A stretch of 64,000 nt of DNA from Planctomycetota bacterium (lineage in GTDB: Bacteria > Planctomycetota > Phycisphaerae > Phycisphaerales > Zrk34): the NCBI GenBank assembly GCA_016125255.1, contig WGMD01000015.1, forward strand, positions 31,396 through 95,395, given 5' to 3'. The notes under the pieces were generated by a model, which saw nothing but the letters and a program-made list of their open reading frames with translations, did no database searches and was not told the DNA's origin. Positions within the stretch are counted from its first letter, which is position 1. Each line of letters starts with the position of its first letter. A program made the translations under genes and the position numbers. Shown piece by piece: positions 15,715 to 25,296 of the stretch.

Positions 15715-18615
15715 TCAATGGCACGACCCCACGGGGACGCCGCCGAATACATTGGACATGAGCTGCTCCTGCTCGAGCTTGTGCGCCGAGTGCGAACCGG
15801 TCGCCGGGCTCGCCGACTCCGGCCGCGTGATCGACGAAAGCGGCATCCGCCCCAGCAGGTCACAACCAAAACGATTGAAAATATAAGGCCAGGCGCCCAT
15901 GTTCGCCGGCTCGTCCTGCACCCAGAACGTCGGCGTCCCATCGCTGTACGGCGCCAGCGCTTCCTCAAGCTGCTGCATCGGCATCGGGTAAAGCTGCTCG
16001 AGCCGAACGATCGCCACGTCGTCCCGGCCCAGTTCCTTGCGCCGGTTGACCAGCTCGTAGTAAATCTTGCCCGTACACAGCACGATCCGATCCACCTTGC
16101 CCGCCTCCACGACATCGTCCGCGATCACGCGCTTGAACACCCCGCTGCTCATCTCGTCCAGCGACGACGTCGCGGCGGGAAGACGCAACAGACTCTTGGG
16201 CGTGAACACGATCAGCGGCTTGCGCCACGGACGCACGACCTGACGCCGCAGGCAGTGGAAATACTGCGCGGGCGTGGTCGGCTGAACGATCTGCATGTTC
16301 TGCTCGGCGGCGAGCATCAGGAAGCGCTCCATCCGGGCGCTGGAGTGCTCGGGGCCCTGACCTTCAAAACCGTGCGGCAGCAGCAGCGTCAGACCCGACA
16401 GCCGCCGCCACTTGTCTTCGGCCGAAGCGATGAACTGATCGATGATGACCTGCGCGACGTTCACGAAGTCGCCGAACTGGGCTTCCCAGATGATCAATCC
16501 CTCGGGCGTGTCCAGACTGTAGCCGTATTCAAATCCGAGCACGGCCGCTTCGGACAGCGGGCTGTTGTGAATCTCGATCGGCGCGGCCGACTCGCCGAGG
16601 TTGGCGAAAAGCGAATGTCGATCGCCGTTCTCGACATCGTGCAGGACGGCGTGGCGCTGGCTGAACGTGCCGCGCTCCGAGTCCTGCCCGGTCATGCGGA
16701 TGCGGTGCTGCGAAGTGGCGAGCGTCGCGAAGGCGAGCAGCTCGGCCGTGGACCAGTCCAGCGGTTTGTCGCCGCTCGCCATCTCCCGCCGCGCTTCCAT
16801 GACGCGCGCCGCCTTGCGGTGCGGATGGAAATTCTCCGGCAGCGTCGTCATGCGCGTCAAAAGATCCTTGAGCCGCGTCTTGTCCACGCCCGTCGAATCA
16901 TCGCGCACGTTCGACTCGTCCCCGCCGACGTAGTTCTTCCAGTCGCCGATGCGCTCGTCGGGCCGGGGCAGATAGTCGGTGTCGCGCGCTTCGGCCAGCG
17001 CCTTCTCGAACTCGGCGGTGCGCCAGTTGGCCAGCGCGTCCGCTTCCTCGCGGGAGACGTCGCCCATCTTCAAGAGCTTGTTGAGATAACCCTCGCGCAC
17101 GCTCGGGCGCTGATTGATCGCCTTGTACATGAGCGGCTGCGTGAATTCGGGTTCGTCGCCTTCGTTGTGGCCCCGGCGGCGATAGCAGTACATGTCGATC
17201 ACCGCGTCGCGCTTGAACTTGCGGCGGAAGTCCATGCCCAGCCGCACCACCTGCGCCACCGCTTCCGGGTCTTCGCCGTTGACGTGGAAGATCGGAATAT
17301 CGAGCATTTTCGCGATGTCGGTGCAGTACGCGTTGGAGCGGTACTGTTTGGGCAGCGTGGTGAAGCCGACCTGGTTGTTGACGATGATGTGCAGCGTGCC
17401 GCCGACGCCGTAGCCCTCGAGCTGGCTGAGGTTGAGCGTTTCCTGCACGACGCCTTCGCCGGCGAAAGCGGAGTCGCCGTGGATGAGCAGGGTCATGCCG
17501 CGTTTGCGGGCGGTGTCGTTGTTGCGGTCCTGCTTGGCGCGGACGCGGCCCTCGGCGACGCAGCCGATGAACTCCAAATGCGAGGGGTTGAAGCACAGCG
17601 ACAGGTGCACCTTGTGACCATTGGTGGTGCGCCAGTCGTTGGAATGACCCAGGTGATACTTCACGTCGCCGCCGCCCATGTACAGGTGCGGGTCCATGTC
17701 CTCGAACTCGCGGAAGATCACGCGCGGGCTCTTGCCCATGATGTTCGCCAGCACGTTGAGCCGGCCGCGGTGCGCCATGCCGATCACGAACTCGTCGATG
17801 CCCTGTTCGCCGCCGTATTCGATCGCAAGATCGAGCAGCGGGATGAGCGTCTCGGCGCCTTCCAAGCTGAACGTCTTGGCGCCGACGTACTTGGTCGCCA
17901 GGAACGACTCGAAGACGACCGCATCGGTGAGCCGCTTGAGGATGCGAAGCTGTTCGGCGCGGCTGAGCGTCAGCCGGTTCTCCGTGCTTTCCATGCGATA
18001 CTGAAGCCACTTGCGGACTTCGGTATCGGTGATGTGCATGAACTGGACGCCGATCGAACGGCAGTAGGTATTGCGAAGGCGCTGAACGATCTGGCGGAGG
18101 GTTTGCGTTTTGGGGCCGGCGGTGGCGTCGGTGGAGAACGGATGATCCATGTCCGAATCGCTCAAGCCCAGCGAGACGGGGTCGAGTTCGGGCCAGTGTT
18201 GTCGCGGTTGATCGAGCGGATCGACCTTGGCGATCATGTGCCCGCGCACCCGGTAGTTGCGGATGAGCAGGTCCACGCGTTCCTGAAGCAGCTCCAACGC
18301 CGCGCCGGTGTGATCGAGGACGCGCGGTTTGGCGATGGGCGAAACCTTCGCCGCCGGGGAGCCGGGCGTCGGCGTCGCGACCGACGGGATGCGCGTGGCG
18401 AACATGCTCTGCGGCTTGAACGAGGGGCCGAGCTGAAGCGTGGCGTGCCCGTTGCCGTTGCCGTTCTCGGCGGGCTCTTCCGGGCCGACGTCCTCCCCGC
18501 TCAGGGAGCGGAAATAGCGACGCCATTGCGGGGATACGGATTCGGGGTCGTCGAGGAACATCGCATACTGCTGCTCGACGAACGTAAGACTATGCGAATT
18601 TTGGGGAAGGTCCAT
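15715..18615 (-). CDS. odhA: 2-oxoglutarate dehydrogenase E1 component
   Basis: About 966 residues from ATG 18615, where the product begins MDLPQNSHSL and soon reads SPQWRRYF as in SucA; a GTG at 18663 would add 16 residues. Signatures include the E1o N-terminal YAMFLDDPESV, GMAHRGRLNVLAN, the thiamine-diphosphate site HGDSAFAGEG...LHIIVNNQVGF, the transketolase pyrimidine-binding segment FGDFVNVAQVIIDQF and GFEGQGPEHSSAR. It decarboxylates 2-oxoglutarate in the TCA cycle and passes the succinyl group to OdhB. The length is typical. It is divergent from the NDH-2 gene, with about 130 bp between the two starts. Confidence 0.94.
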   Translation of the reverse strand: MDLPQNSHSLTFVEQQYAMFLDDPESVSPQWRRYFRSLSGEDVGPEEPAENGNGNGHATLQLGPSFKPQSMFATRIPSVATPTPGSPAAKVSPIAKPRVLDHTGAALELLQERVDLLIRNYRVRGHMIAKVDPLDQPRQHWPELDPVSLGLSDSDMDHPFSTDATAGPKTQTLRQIVQRLRNTYCRSIGVQFMHITDTEVRKWLQYRMESTENRLTLSRAEQLRILKRLTDAVVFESFLATKYVGAKTFSLEGAETLIPLLDLAIEYGGEQGIDEFVIGMAHRGRLNVLANIMGKSPRVIFREFEDMDPHLYMGGGDVKYHLGHSNDWRTTNGHKVHLSLCFNPSHLEFIGCVAEGRVRAKQDRNNDTARKRGMTLLIHGDSAFAGEGVVQETLNLSQLEGYGVGGTLHIIVNNQVGFTTLPKQYRSNAYCTDIAKMLDIPIFHVNGEDPEAVAQVVRLGMDFRRKFKRDAVIDMYCYRRRGHNEGDEPEFTQPLMYKAINQRPSVREGYLNKLLKMGDVSREEADALANWRTAEFEKALAEARDTDYLPRPDERIGDWKNYVGGDESNVRDDSTGVDKTRLKDLLTRMTTLPENFHPHRKAARVMEARREMASGDKPLDWSTAELLAFATLATSQHRIRMTGQDSERGTFSQRHAVLHDVENGDRHSLFANLGESAAPIEIHNSPLSEAAVLGFEYGYSLDTPEGLIIWEAQFGDFVNVAQVIIDQFIASAEDKWRRLSGLTLLLPHGFEGQGPEHSSARMERFLMLAAEQNMQIVQPTTPAQYFHCLRRQVVRPWRKPLIVFTPKSLLRLPAATSSLDEMSSGVFKRVIADDVVEAGKVDRIVLCTGKIYYELVNRRKELGRDDVAIVRLEQLYPMPMQQLEEALAPYSDGTPTFWVQDEPANMGAWPYIFNRFGCDLLGRMPLSSITRPESASPATGSHSAHKLEQEQLMSNVFGGVPVGSCH

Positions 18616-18743
18616 TTCCAGCCCTGGCGGCCGCTTGCCGCCTTCAAATGCGTTGCGCCTCACTCAGTCACCATTTATGCAGTCCAATGATAGCATAGTG
18701 TGACGCGACTTGACATCTGCCCGTTCCCAACAAGGATGAACGG

Positions 18744-20030
18744 ATGGACCGCACCCCGAGCAGTCCGCGTATCCTCATTATCGGCGGCGGGTTCGCCGGC
18801 GCTTACTGTGTTTCCCATCTTCACCGAAAGCTCCGCCCCGCTGAGGCCGACATCACCCTCGTCAACCGCTCCAATTACTTCATCTTCTTCCCCCTCCTCG
18901 TCGAGGCCGGCACCGGCTCTCTGGAACCGCGGCACACCGTCGTCTCGCTGCGCAAGTTCCTGAAAAAGACGAAGATACGCACCGCCGAGGTCACGGGGAT
19001 CGACCTTGCCGCCCGCCGTGTCACCGCCGAGCGGAGCGATGGCCAGCCCATGCATTTTGACTATGACCATCTGGTCTTCGCCCTCGGGTCCGTCACGCGG
19101 CTCCCCGATGTGCCGGGGCTGCGCGAGCATGGATTCGAACTCAAGTCGCTGGCGGACGCGGTCGGGCTGCGCGACCGGGCGATCGAGCTGTTGGAACTGG
19201 CCGATGCGTGCGATGACCCGGAGCGGCGCAAGGCGCTGTTGCACATGGTCATCGTCGGCGCGAATTTCTCCGGCGTCGAACTGGCCGGCGAGTTTCACGT
19301 CTTCATGCGACACGCCGCCCGGCTCTACCCCAATGTCAGTCCCGATGAGTGTGGCGTGACGCTCGTGGAGCGCGAGGATCGGATTCTGCCGGCGCTGGAC
19401 CGTTCGCTCGCCGACTATGCTGCCGATCATCTGCGCGGGCGCGGCGTGAACATTCGACTCAAGCAGTCCGTCACCGCCATCGGGCCCGAATCGGCGACGA
19501 TCGACAACGGCGACACGCTCGCCGCGCACACGGTCGTCTGGACCGCTGGCATCGCGCCCAATCCGCTCATCGCACGGACCGGCCTGCCGACCGACCCGCG
19601 CGGGTACATTCGATGCGAGCGCGATCTGCGCGTCGAGGGGTACGACCATGTGTGGGCGATCGGCGACAGCGCGGTCAATAAGGATGCGGACGGTCATGCG
19701 TATCCGGCGACGGCGCAGCATGCGGTGCGGCAGGGCAAGCATCTGGCGGCGAATCTGCGCGCGGTGCTGCGCGGCGAGCCGACCCGGCCGTGCGAGATTA
19801 CCAATATGGGTTCGCTGGCGGCGCTGGGCTGTCGGACGGCGGTGGCGCAGGTGTTCGGATTCCGCATCGCGGGGTTCCCGGCGTGGTTCATGTGGCGCAC
19901 GGTGTACCTCATGAAGATCCCCGGCTGGGGCCGACGCATAAGAATTGCGCTGGACTGGACGATCAACCTGATATTCTCACATGAGTATGTGCAGTTGGGA
20001 CTTCACCGTGCGCGCTCGGACGATGCCTGA
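18744..20030 (+). CDS. ndh: Type II NADH dehydrogenase (FAD-dependent, NDH-2-like)
   Basis: 428 residues, start ATG 18744 with AAGGA at 18732-18736. The FAD-binding motif is GGGFAG at residues 14-19, the NAD-binding motif is VIVGANFSGVELAGE, and the second FAD motif is HVWAIGDSA. The region WTAGIAPNPLI is typical of NDH-2. The C-terminus (IPGWGRRIRIALDWTINLIF) looks amphipathic and would hold the enzyme on the membrane. It oxidises NADH and reduces quinone without pumping protons. Sulfide:quinone reductase is less likely because no paired cysteines are seen at the usual positions. Confidence 0.85.
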   Translation: MDRTPSSPRILIIGGGFAGAYCVSHLHRKLRPAEADITLVNRSNYFIFFPLLVEAGTGSLEPRHTVVSLRKFLKKTKIRTAEVTGIDLAARRVTAERSDGQPMHFDYDHLVFALGSVTRLPDVPGLREHGFELKSLADAVGLRDRAIELLELADACDDPERRKALLHMVIVGANFSGVELAGEFHVFMRHAARLYPNVSPDECGVTLVEREDRILPALDRSLADYAADHLRGRGVNIRLKQSVTAIGPESATIDNGDTLAAHTVVWTAGIAPNPLIARTGLPTDPRGYIRCERDLRVEGYDHVWAIGDSAVNKDADGHAYPATAQHAVRQGKHLAANLRAVLRGEPTRPCEITNMGSLAALGCRTAVAQVFGFRIAGFPAWFMWRTVYLMKIPGWGRRIRIALDWTINLIFSHEYVQLGLHRARSDDA

Positions 20031-20048
20031 CCGGTGCGCACGGTCAAG

Positions 20049-20083
20049 TCAACCCGCGGGTTGATCCGACAAAAAGGTATAAT
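20049..20083 (+). promoter_or_regulatory. Perfect 16-bp palindrome upstream of a TATAAT box
   Basis: TCAACCCGCGGGTTGA (20049-20064) is perfectly palindromic and lies 13 bp before TATAAT (20078-20083). No good -35 box is present, so the palindrome may bind an activator of the sensor kinase genes. Confidence 0.45.
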
Positions 20084-20152
20084 CAGACGCGACTAACATG
20101 CGGCCGATCACGCTTCATGTCTTTCGCTGTTTTGCCCGCTGGGTGCGCCGTC

Positions 20153-22549
20153 ATGAAAGAACCCACCAACGACCGCACCACGCCGCTGCAAGACGCCCGG
20201 CTCGATGATGACGATCAGTTGCGCGACCTGCTCGATAACGCCAGCGACCTGATTCAAAGCGTCGCGCCGGATGGGCGATTCCTGTATGTCAATCAGACCT
20301 GGCTGGACACGATGGGCTACCGGCGGGAGGAACTGGCGGACATGACGGTCATGGACATCGTGCACCCGGACAGTCTGCTGCACTGTCAGGAGGTTTTCGC
20401 GCGTTTGATGACGGGGGAGAAACTCGGGCGGGTGCGGGCGGCGTTCGTGACGAGCCGGGGGCGGCGCATCGAGGTCGAGGGGGCGGTCAACTGCCGGTTC
20501 GAGAACGGCCGCCCCGTCGCCACACGCGGGATCTTCCGTGACATCTGCGACAAGGTCGAGCGGGAGAAGGAGCTTCAGGAAAGTCTTCAGCGATTCGAGA
20601 TGGTCACCAAGCTCGCGCCGATCGGCATCTGGCTCACCGACACCGAAGGGCACACGGTGTTCGCCAACGATCGCCTGCTGGCATATGCCGGGTTGAGCGG
20701 GCGGGACATCCGGCCCGATGAATGGCTGGCGGTGATTCATCCGGAGGACCGGGAGGAATTGGTCGCCAAGTGGCGTGAGGCGATGCGGTCGGGCGGGCCG
20801 TTCGCGGCGGAATATCGCTTTCGCACCGCGGCGGGCGTGGAGCGCGACATGACCTCCGTCGGCCGGCCGCTGCGTGATGAGCACGGGCGGTTGACCGGAT
20901 ATCTGGGCATCACCGCCGACGCCACCGAACGCAAGGATTCGGAGCGCAAACTCAACGAGTCAGCCCGTTTCCTCAAATCGGCGCTGGACGCGCTGACGGC
21001 GAATATCGCGATTCTCGATGAACAAGGCGTGATTCTTGAAGTGAACGAATCATGGCGGCGATTCGCCGATGAGAATCACCTGCTGATGCCGCGTCATGCC
21101 CGGGGCGTGAATTACCTTGACGTGTGCGATGCGGCGGCGGCGAAAGGGTCAGCGGACGCGCGCGATGTGGCCGAAGGCATCCGCATGGTGATCGACGGCA
21201 AGCTCGATCAGTATGCTCGTCAGTACGAATGTCACGCCCCGAAGGAAAAGCGGTGGTTCGTCGCGCGTGTGACGCGTTTCGTGGGCGTTGGGCCGGTGCG
21301 GGTCGTGGTGGCGCACGAGAATGTGACGGCAAGGCGCGAGGCGGAGCGGGCGCTTCAGCGGAGCGAGAAGCTGTTCCGCGATCTGTTTGAGTATTCGCCG
21401 GACGCCATCTTCGTCGAGGATATGCAGGGGCGGGTGCTGGACGTGAATCCCGCGGCATGCACGCTGCATCACATGGCCCGCAAGGACCTGATGGGGCTGC
21501 ACGTCGAGCAGCTCGTGCCGGAGCACCGGCGGGCGGAGGTGCGCCTGGGGTTCGAGATGCTCACACGCGGGGAATTGCAGCAGGTGGAGGGGGAAAGTCT
21601 GCGTGCGGACGGTACGACGGTGCCGGTGGAAATCCGCGCCAGCCGTATCGACTACGCCGGTCATCCCGCCATGCTCATGCACGTGCGCGACATCACGGAG
21701 CTGAAGCGCGCCCGCGACGAACTGGAGCAGCGCGTCATCGAGCGCACCGCGGAACTGGTCGAATCCAACCGCCGCCTGCGCGACGAGATGGTCGAGCGCG
21801 AACGCGCGGAGGAACGGGCGGTCGAACTGCACGCGCAGCTCGCGCACGTCAACCGACTGGGCATGATGGGCGAAATGGCGGCGGGGCTTGCGCACGAACT
21901 GAACCAGCCGTTGTGGGCGATCATCAACTACGTGCGCGGCTCGCTGCGTCTGCTGGACGCGCCCGACACGCCCCCGCAGCGCATCAAGGGCGCGATGCAC
22001 AAGGTGGCGCAGCAGGCGGAGCGGGCCGGGCAGATCATTCACAACCTGCGAGAGTTCGTCGCCAAGGGCGTCCCGCAGCGGGCGCCGACCAATGTCAACG
22101 AACTTGTCAACGAGATGGTGCAGCTCCTGGCGGTCGAAATCCGCCGCGGCGGCGTGCGCATCCACCGCGAGCTTCAGACGGACCTGCCCAATGCCTACGC
22201 CGACCCCGTGCAGGTGCAGCAGGTGCTCGTGAACCTCGTGCGCAACGCCATCGAAGCGATGCACGAAGCGGCGTCGGACCCGCGCGAGCTGACGATCCGC
22301 ACCACGGCCTCGGATGCGATGATTCATCTGCATGTGCGCGACACCGGTCCGGGCTGCGAAGTGGAAATACTTGACCGGCTCTTTGAATCGTTTTTCACCA
22401 CCAAGCCCGATGGGATGGGCATGGGGCTGGCGATCAGCCGGTCGATTGTGGAAGCGCATGGCGGGACGCTGACGGTTGTCAATGTGGAGCCGCACGGTCT
22501 ATGCTTTGAACTGACGCTGCCTCTGTACCGGGAGTCACAACATGAGTAA
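20153..22549 (+). CDS. Multi-PAS sensor histidine kinase (FixL-like)
   Basis: About 798 residues from ATG 20153 (GGGTG at 20141-20145); ATG 20117 would add 12 residues and neither has a strong ribosome site. Four PAS-like units precede the kinase core: DLIQSVAPDGRFLYVNQTW, LAPIGIWLTDTEGHTVFAN, ANIAILDEQGVILEVNESW and YSPDAIFVEDMQGRVLDVN. A coiled-coil leads to the H-box AAGLAHELNQPL with His581. The HATPase has NLVRNAIEAM (N box), DTGPGCE (G1) and GMGMGLAISRSI (G2). No membrane helix is evident, so it is probably cytosolic. Its stop overlaps the response-regulator gene by 8 bp. No heme-binding site of true FixL was verified. Confidence 0.9.
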   Translation: MKEPTNDRTTPLQDARLDDDDQLRDLLDNASDLIQSVAPDGRFLYVNQTWLDTMGYRREELADMTVMDIVHPDSLLHCQEVFARLMTGEKLGRVRAAFVTSRGRRIEVEGAVNCRFENGRPVATRGIFRDICDKVEREKELQESLQRFEMVTKLAPIGIWLTDTEGHTVFANDRLLAYAGLSGRDIRPDEWLAVIHPEDREELVAKWREAMRSGGPFAAEYRFRTAAGVERDMTSVGRPLRDEHGRLTGYLGITADATERKDSERKLNESARFLKSALDALTANIAILDEQGVILEVNESWRRFADENHLLMPRHARGVNYLDVCDAAAAKGSADARDVAEGIRMVIDGKLDQYARQYECHAPKEKRWFVARVTRFVGVGPVRVVVAHENVTARREAERALQRSEKLFRDLFEYSPDAIFVEDMQGRVLDVNPAACTLHHMARKDLMGLHVEQLVPEHRRAEVRLGFEMLTRGELQQVEGESLRADGTTVPVEIRASRIDYAGHPAMLMHVRDITELKRARDELEQRVIERTAELVESNRRLRDEMVERERAEERAVELHAQLAHVNRLGMMGEMAAGLAHELNQPLWAIINYVRGSLRLLDAPDTPPQRIKGAMHKVAQQAERAGQIIHNLREFVAKGVPQRAPTNVNELVNEMVQLLAVEIRRGGVRIHRELQTDLPNAYADPVQVQQVLVNLVRNAIEAMHEAASDPRELTIRTTASDAMIHLHVRDTGPGCEVEILDRLFESFFTTKPDGMGMGLAISRSIVEAHGGTLTVVNVEPHGLCFELTLPLYRESQHE

Positions 22550-23216
22550 GGCACGCAAGCGCATTGTGGAAGAGACGCCGAAGCCGCCTCAGCCGGAGGG
22601 GCCGGCGCTTGATGGGACGGTCTTCGTGGTGGACGACGATGACGCGGTTCGGGAATCAATCGAGTTTCTGATGGACTCGTCAAGTCTGCCGGTCAAGGCG
22701 TTCGCCTCGGCGGAGGAATTTCTCAAGGCGATGGAGCCGGGCTGGCGGGGGTGTCTGCTTCTGGACGTGCGCATGCCGGGTATGAGCGGCTTGCAGCTTC
22801 AGGGGGTGCTCAACGAGCGCTTGTTCAAGCTTCCGGTCATCATCCTGACGGGTCACGCGGATGTGCCGATGGCGGTGCGAGCGATGCAGGGAGGGGCGTT
22901 CGATTTCATCGAGAAGCCCTGCCGCGAAGAGGTGCTGCTGTCGCGCGTGCGGGCGGCGCTTCAGAAGGATGCGGCGGATCAGGAGGAAGTGGTGAGCTTG
23001 GGCGATCTGTCGAGCCGGTATCAGACGCTTTCGCCGCGCGAGCAGGAGGTTATGGCCCTGGTGGTCGAAGGGCATCTCAACAAGCAGATCGGACAGATGC
23101 TCGGCATCAGCATGAAGACGATCGAAGTCCACCGCGGACGGGTCATGAAGAAGATGGAAGCCCAAAGTCTGGCGGACCTGGTGCGGATGTCGATCCGTCT
23201 CAACGGCGGGTCGTGA
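22542..23216 (+). CDS. FixJ-family response regulator (REC-LuxR)
   Basis: 224 residues. The receiver domain has the acidic pair DDDD near residue 31-34, phospho-acceptor Asp75 in LLLDVRMPG, Thr103 in ILTGHAD and Lys125 in FIEKPC. The C-terminal LuxR/GerE helix-turn-helix starts LSPREQEVMALVVEG and contains GISMKTIEVHRGRVMKKM. Overlap with the kinase gene makes it the cognate partner. Target genes cannot be read from sequence. A hairpin terminator overlaps its 3' end. Confidence 0.92.
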   Translation: MSKARKRIVEETPKPPQPEGPALDGTVFVVDDDDAVRESIEFLMDSSSLPVKAFASAEEFLKAMEPGWRGCLLLDVRMPGMSGLQLQGVLNERLFKLPVIILTGHADVPMAVRAMQGGAFDFIEKPCREEVLLSRVRAALQKDAADQEEVVSLGDLSSRYQTLSPREQEVMALVVEGHLNKQIGQMLGISMKTIEVHRGRVMKKMEAQSLADLVRMSIRLNGGS

Positions 23217-23235
23217 GACGAAAACCCGCCGTTTT
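23202..23235 (+). terminator. Intrinsic terminator overlapping the response-regulator stop
   Basis: AACGGCGGGT (23202-23211) pairs with ACCCGCCGTT (23224-23233), followed by TT. The left arm is coding sequence. Confidence 0.6.
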
Positions 23236-23302
23236 GCACAACGTCCGAAAACCGATGCAGATCGAAACGGCTCAATAATTTTGACGCCGGGGACCGAATT
23301 GC

Positions 23303-23331
23303 TTGTTGACCGGACGGCGTTGACATACAAT
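23303..23331 (+). promoter_or_regulatory. Candidate promoter of the DUF11 lipoprotein gene
   Basis: TACAAT at 23326-23331 is a good -10; the best -35 at 17 bp is TTGTTG (23303-23308). About 95 bp of untranslated leader would follow. Confidence 0.4.
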
Positions 23332-23435
23332 GGCCGCCGTTACAGGTGCGTGGCAGGTCACGCCTTGGAGCACGCAACGCGTGTCTCTTTTCTTCATTGA
23401 CGGGAAGCGACGGACTTTTCAACTTGGAGGTCACA

Positions 23436-25190
23436 ATGAAAGTGATCAATCTGTCTCGAATCGTGTGTGCAATGTGTCTGGTCGGCATGCTGATGCTCTC
23501 GGGCTGCGGGAGCGCTCAGCCGATGTCCGGCGAGAAAACCTCCGGCTTTCCGCAGACGAGCAAGACGATCATCGTCGATTCGGCCCATCCGCCGGTCGAC
23601 GGCGCGAAGGTCGTCAAGGTTTACGAAGACGGTCTGTACGGCAAGACTGAACTGCGCGATGATGATTACCACCGTCACGCCGACCCCGCCTCGCCGACCG
23701 GCTGGACGCCGTGGCACTATCGTCATGCGCCGCACAACTGGGGCGACATGCCCGCCAAGGCCGCCCCGGCGCCCGTCGGCATGAACCACACCACGGCCTA
23801 CTTCCCGACCGCCTACACCGGCATGGACGGCAAGTCGGGTCTGGCGACGGTTCGCCTGGACAAGTACGCCCCCGGCGAAGTCGCCGTCGGGCAGGAATAC
23901 GACTACAAGATCGTCGTGACTAACGACAGCAGTCTCAAGCTCCATGACGTCGTCGTCACCGACATGATGCCCGCCAACTTCAAGGTCGCTTCGACCGATC
24001 CGTCGATCGAAGGCATCAAGGACGGCAAGGGCGTTTGGATGCTCGGCGACCTCGATGCCGGTGAATCCAAGACGATCACGATCAAGGGCGCGGCCACCGA
24101 ACCCGGTCAGCTCGTCGATTGCTCGACCGTCACCTTCGTGCCCTACAACTGCATCGCGACGAACGTCATCAAGCCGTCGCTGCAGCTCACCAAGACCGAG
24201 CCGGCCGATGTCATGCTCTGCGAGCGCATCCCCGTCACGTATGTGGTCACCAACAACGGCACCGGCACCGCCCGCAATGTCATGATCAAGGACACGCTGC
24301 CCAAGGGCCTCGTGACTGAGACGGGCGACAACATGGTCTCGATCAACGTCGGCGATCTGGCCGGCGGCGAGTCCAAGCGCTACGTCGTCACCACCAAGCC
24401 GCTCGACACCGGCGCCTACGAAAGCAAGGCGATGGCGATGGGCGACGGCGGACTCAAGGCCGACGCCACCGCGGGCACCAAGGTTCATGAGCCCGTGCTC
24501 AAGCTGACGAAGACCGGCCCCGAGAAGATGTTCATCGGCAAGGAATTCACCTACACCATCAAGCTTGAGAACACCGGCGACGCCCCGGCCGATGACGCGG
24601 TCATCACCGACATGGTCCCGGCCGGCACGACGTACGTCGGCGCCTCGACCGGCGGCACGATGGCCGAAGGCAAGGTCACCTGGAACGTCGGCTCCATCGC
24701 GCCCAAGGGCTCGAAGGAAGTCACCGTGACGGTCAAGTCCGCCACGCCCGGCACGTTCAAGGACACCGCCATGGCGCATGCCAAGTGTGCCAAGGATGTG
24801 TCGGCTGAAGCTTCGACGATGGTTACCGGCATCCCGGCCATCCTGCTCGAAGTCGTCGACGTCGAGGACCCGATCCAGGTCGGCAACAACGTGACCTACC
24901 TCATCACGGTGACCAACCAGGGCTCGGCCCCCGGCACGAACATCAAGATCGTGGCGGACCTCGAAGACACGATGCAGTTCGTGTCGGCCGAAGGCGCGAC
25001 CGCCGGCAAGGCCGCCGGTAAGGTCGTCACGTTCGACCCGCTGCCCTCGCTGGCGCCCAAGGCCCAGGCCGTGTTCAAGGTCGTCGTCAAGGCCGTCAAG
25101 GAAGGCGACGTCCGATTCAAGGTCTCGATGAACAGCGACCAGATCGGCCGCCCCGTCGAGGAAACCGAAGCCACCAACTTCTTCAAGTAA
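23436..25190 (+). CDS. OmcB-like lipoprotein with DUF11 repeats
   Basis: The start is ATG 23436 with GGAGG at 23426-23430, giving 584 residues. The signal peptide ends in lipobox LSGC. After a His/Pro-rich segment come about four DUF11/conserved-repeat Ig-like units, each recognisable by a VTNxG...DxVVTDxxP pattern: VTNDSSLKLHDVVVTDMMPA, VTNNGTGTARNVMIKDTLPK, LENTGDAPADDAVITDMVPA and VTNQGSAPGTNIKIVADLED. Such repeats occur in chlamydial OmcB and in planctomycete envelope proteins and are structural. Several isolated cysteines (DCSTV, YNC, MLCER, AKCAK) could form disulfides. A terminator follows at 25242. Confidence 0.85.
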   Translation: MKVINLSRIVCAMCLVGMLMLSGCGSAQPMSGEKTSGFPQTSKTIIVDSAHPPVDGAKVVKVYEDGLYGKTELRDDDYHRHADPASPTGWTPWHYRHAPHNWGDMPAKAAPAPVGMNHTTAYFPTAYTGMDGKSGLATVRLDKYAPGEVAVGQEYDYKIVVTNDSSLKLHDVVVTDMMPANFKVASTDPSIEGIKDGKGVWMLGDLDAGESKTITIKGAATEPGQLVDCSTVTFVPYNCIATNVIKPSLQLTKTEPADVMLCERIPVTYVVTNNGTGTARNVMIKDTLPKGLVTETGDNMVSINVGDLAGGESKRYVVTTKPLDTGAYESKAMAMGDGGLKADATAGTKVHEPVLKLTKTGPEKMFIGKEFTYTIKLENTGDAPADDAVITDMVPAGTTYVGASTGGTMAEGKVTWNVGSIAPKGSKEVTVTVKSATPGTFKDTAMAHAKCAKDVSAEASTMVTGIPAILLEVVDVEDPIQVGNNVTYLITVTNQGSAPGTNIKIVADLEDTMQFVSAEGATAGKAAGKVVTFDPLPSLAPKAQAVFKVVVKAVKEGDVRFKVSMNSDQIGRPVEETEATNFFK

Positions 25191-25241
25191 TTGAAAGGAG
25201 TTGACAACGCCGGGTTCCGCCCGGCATCGTCCGAACCTCGG

Positions 25242-25275
25242 CTGCACGACGGGAAACCGCCGTGCAGTCTTTTTT
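25242..25275 (+). terminator. Rho-independent terminator
   Basis: CTGCACG (25242-25248) pairs with CGTGCAG (25261-25267), with extra pairing inside the loop, and six T follow at 25270-25275. It ends just before the ribosome site of the LEA14-like gene. Confidence 0.8.
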
Positions 25276-25296
25276 CTTCAAGCCAGGGAGATCGCC

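Noticed and set aside
15718..18690. 990-residue open frame antisense to odhA
   Set aside because: The OdhA frame on the other strand has unmistakable family motifs over its full length. The mirror frame is rich in Arg/Leu/Val with no domain, a codon-bias artefact of high-GC DNA.
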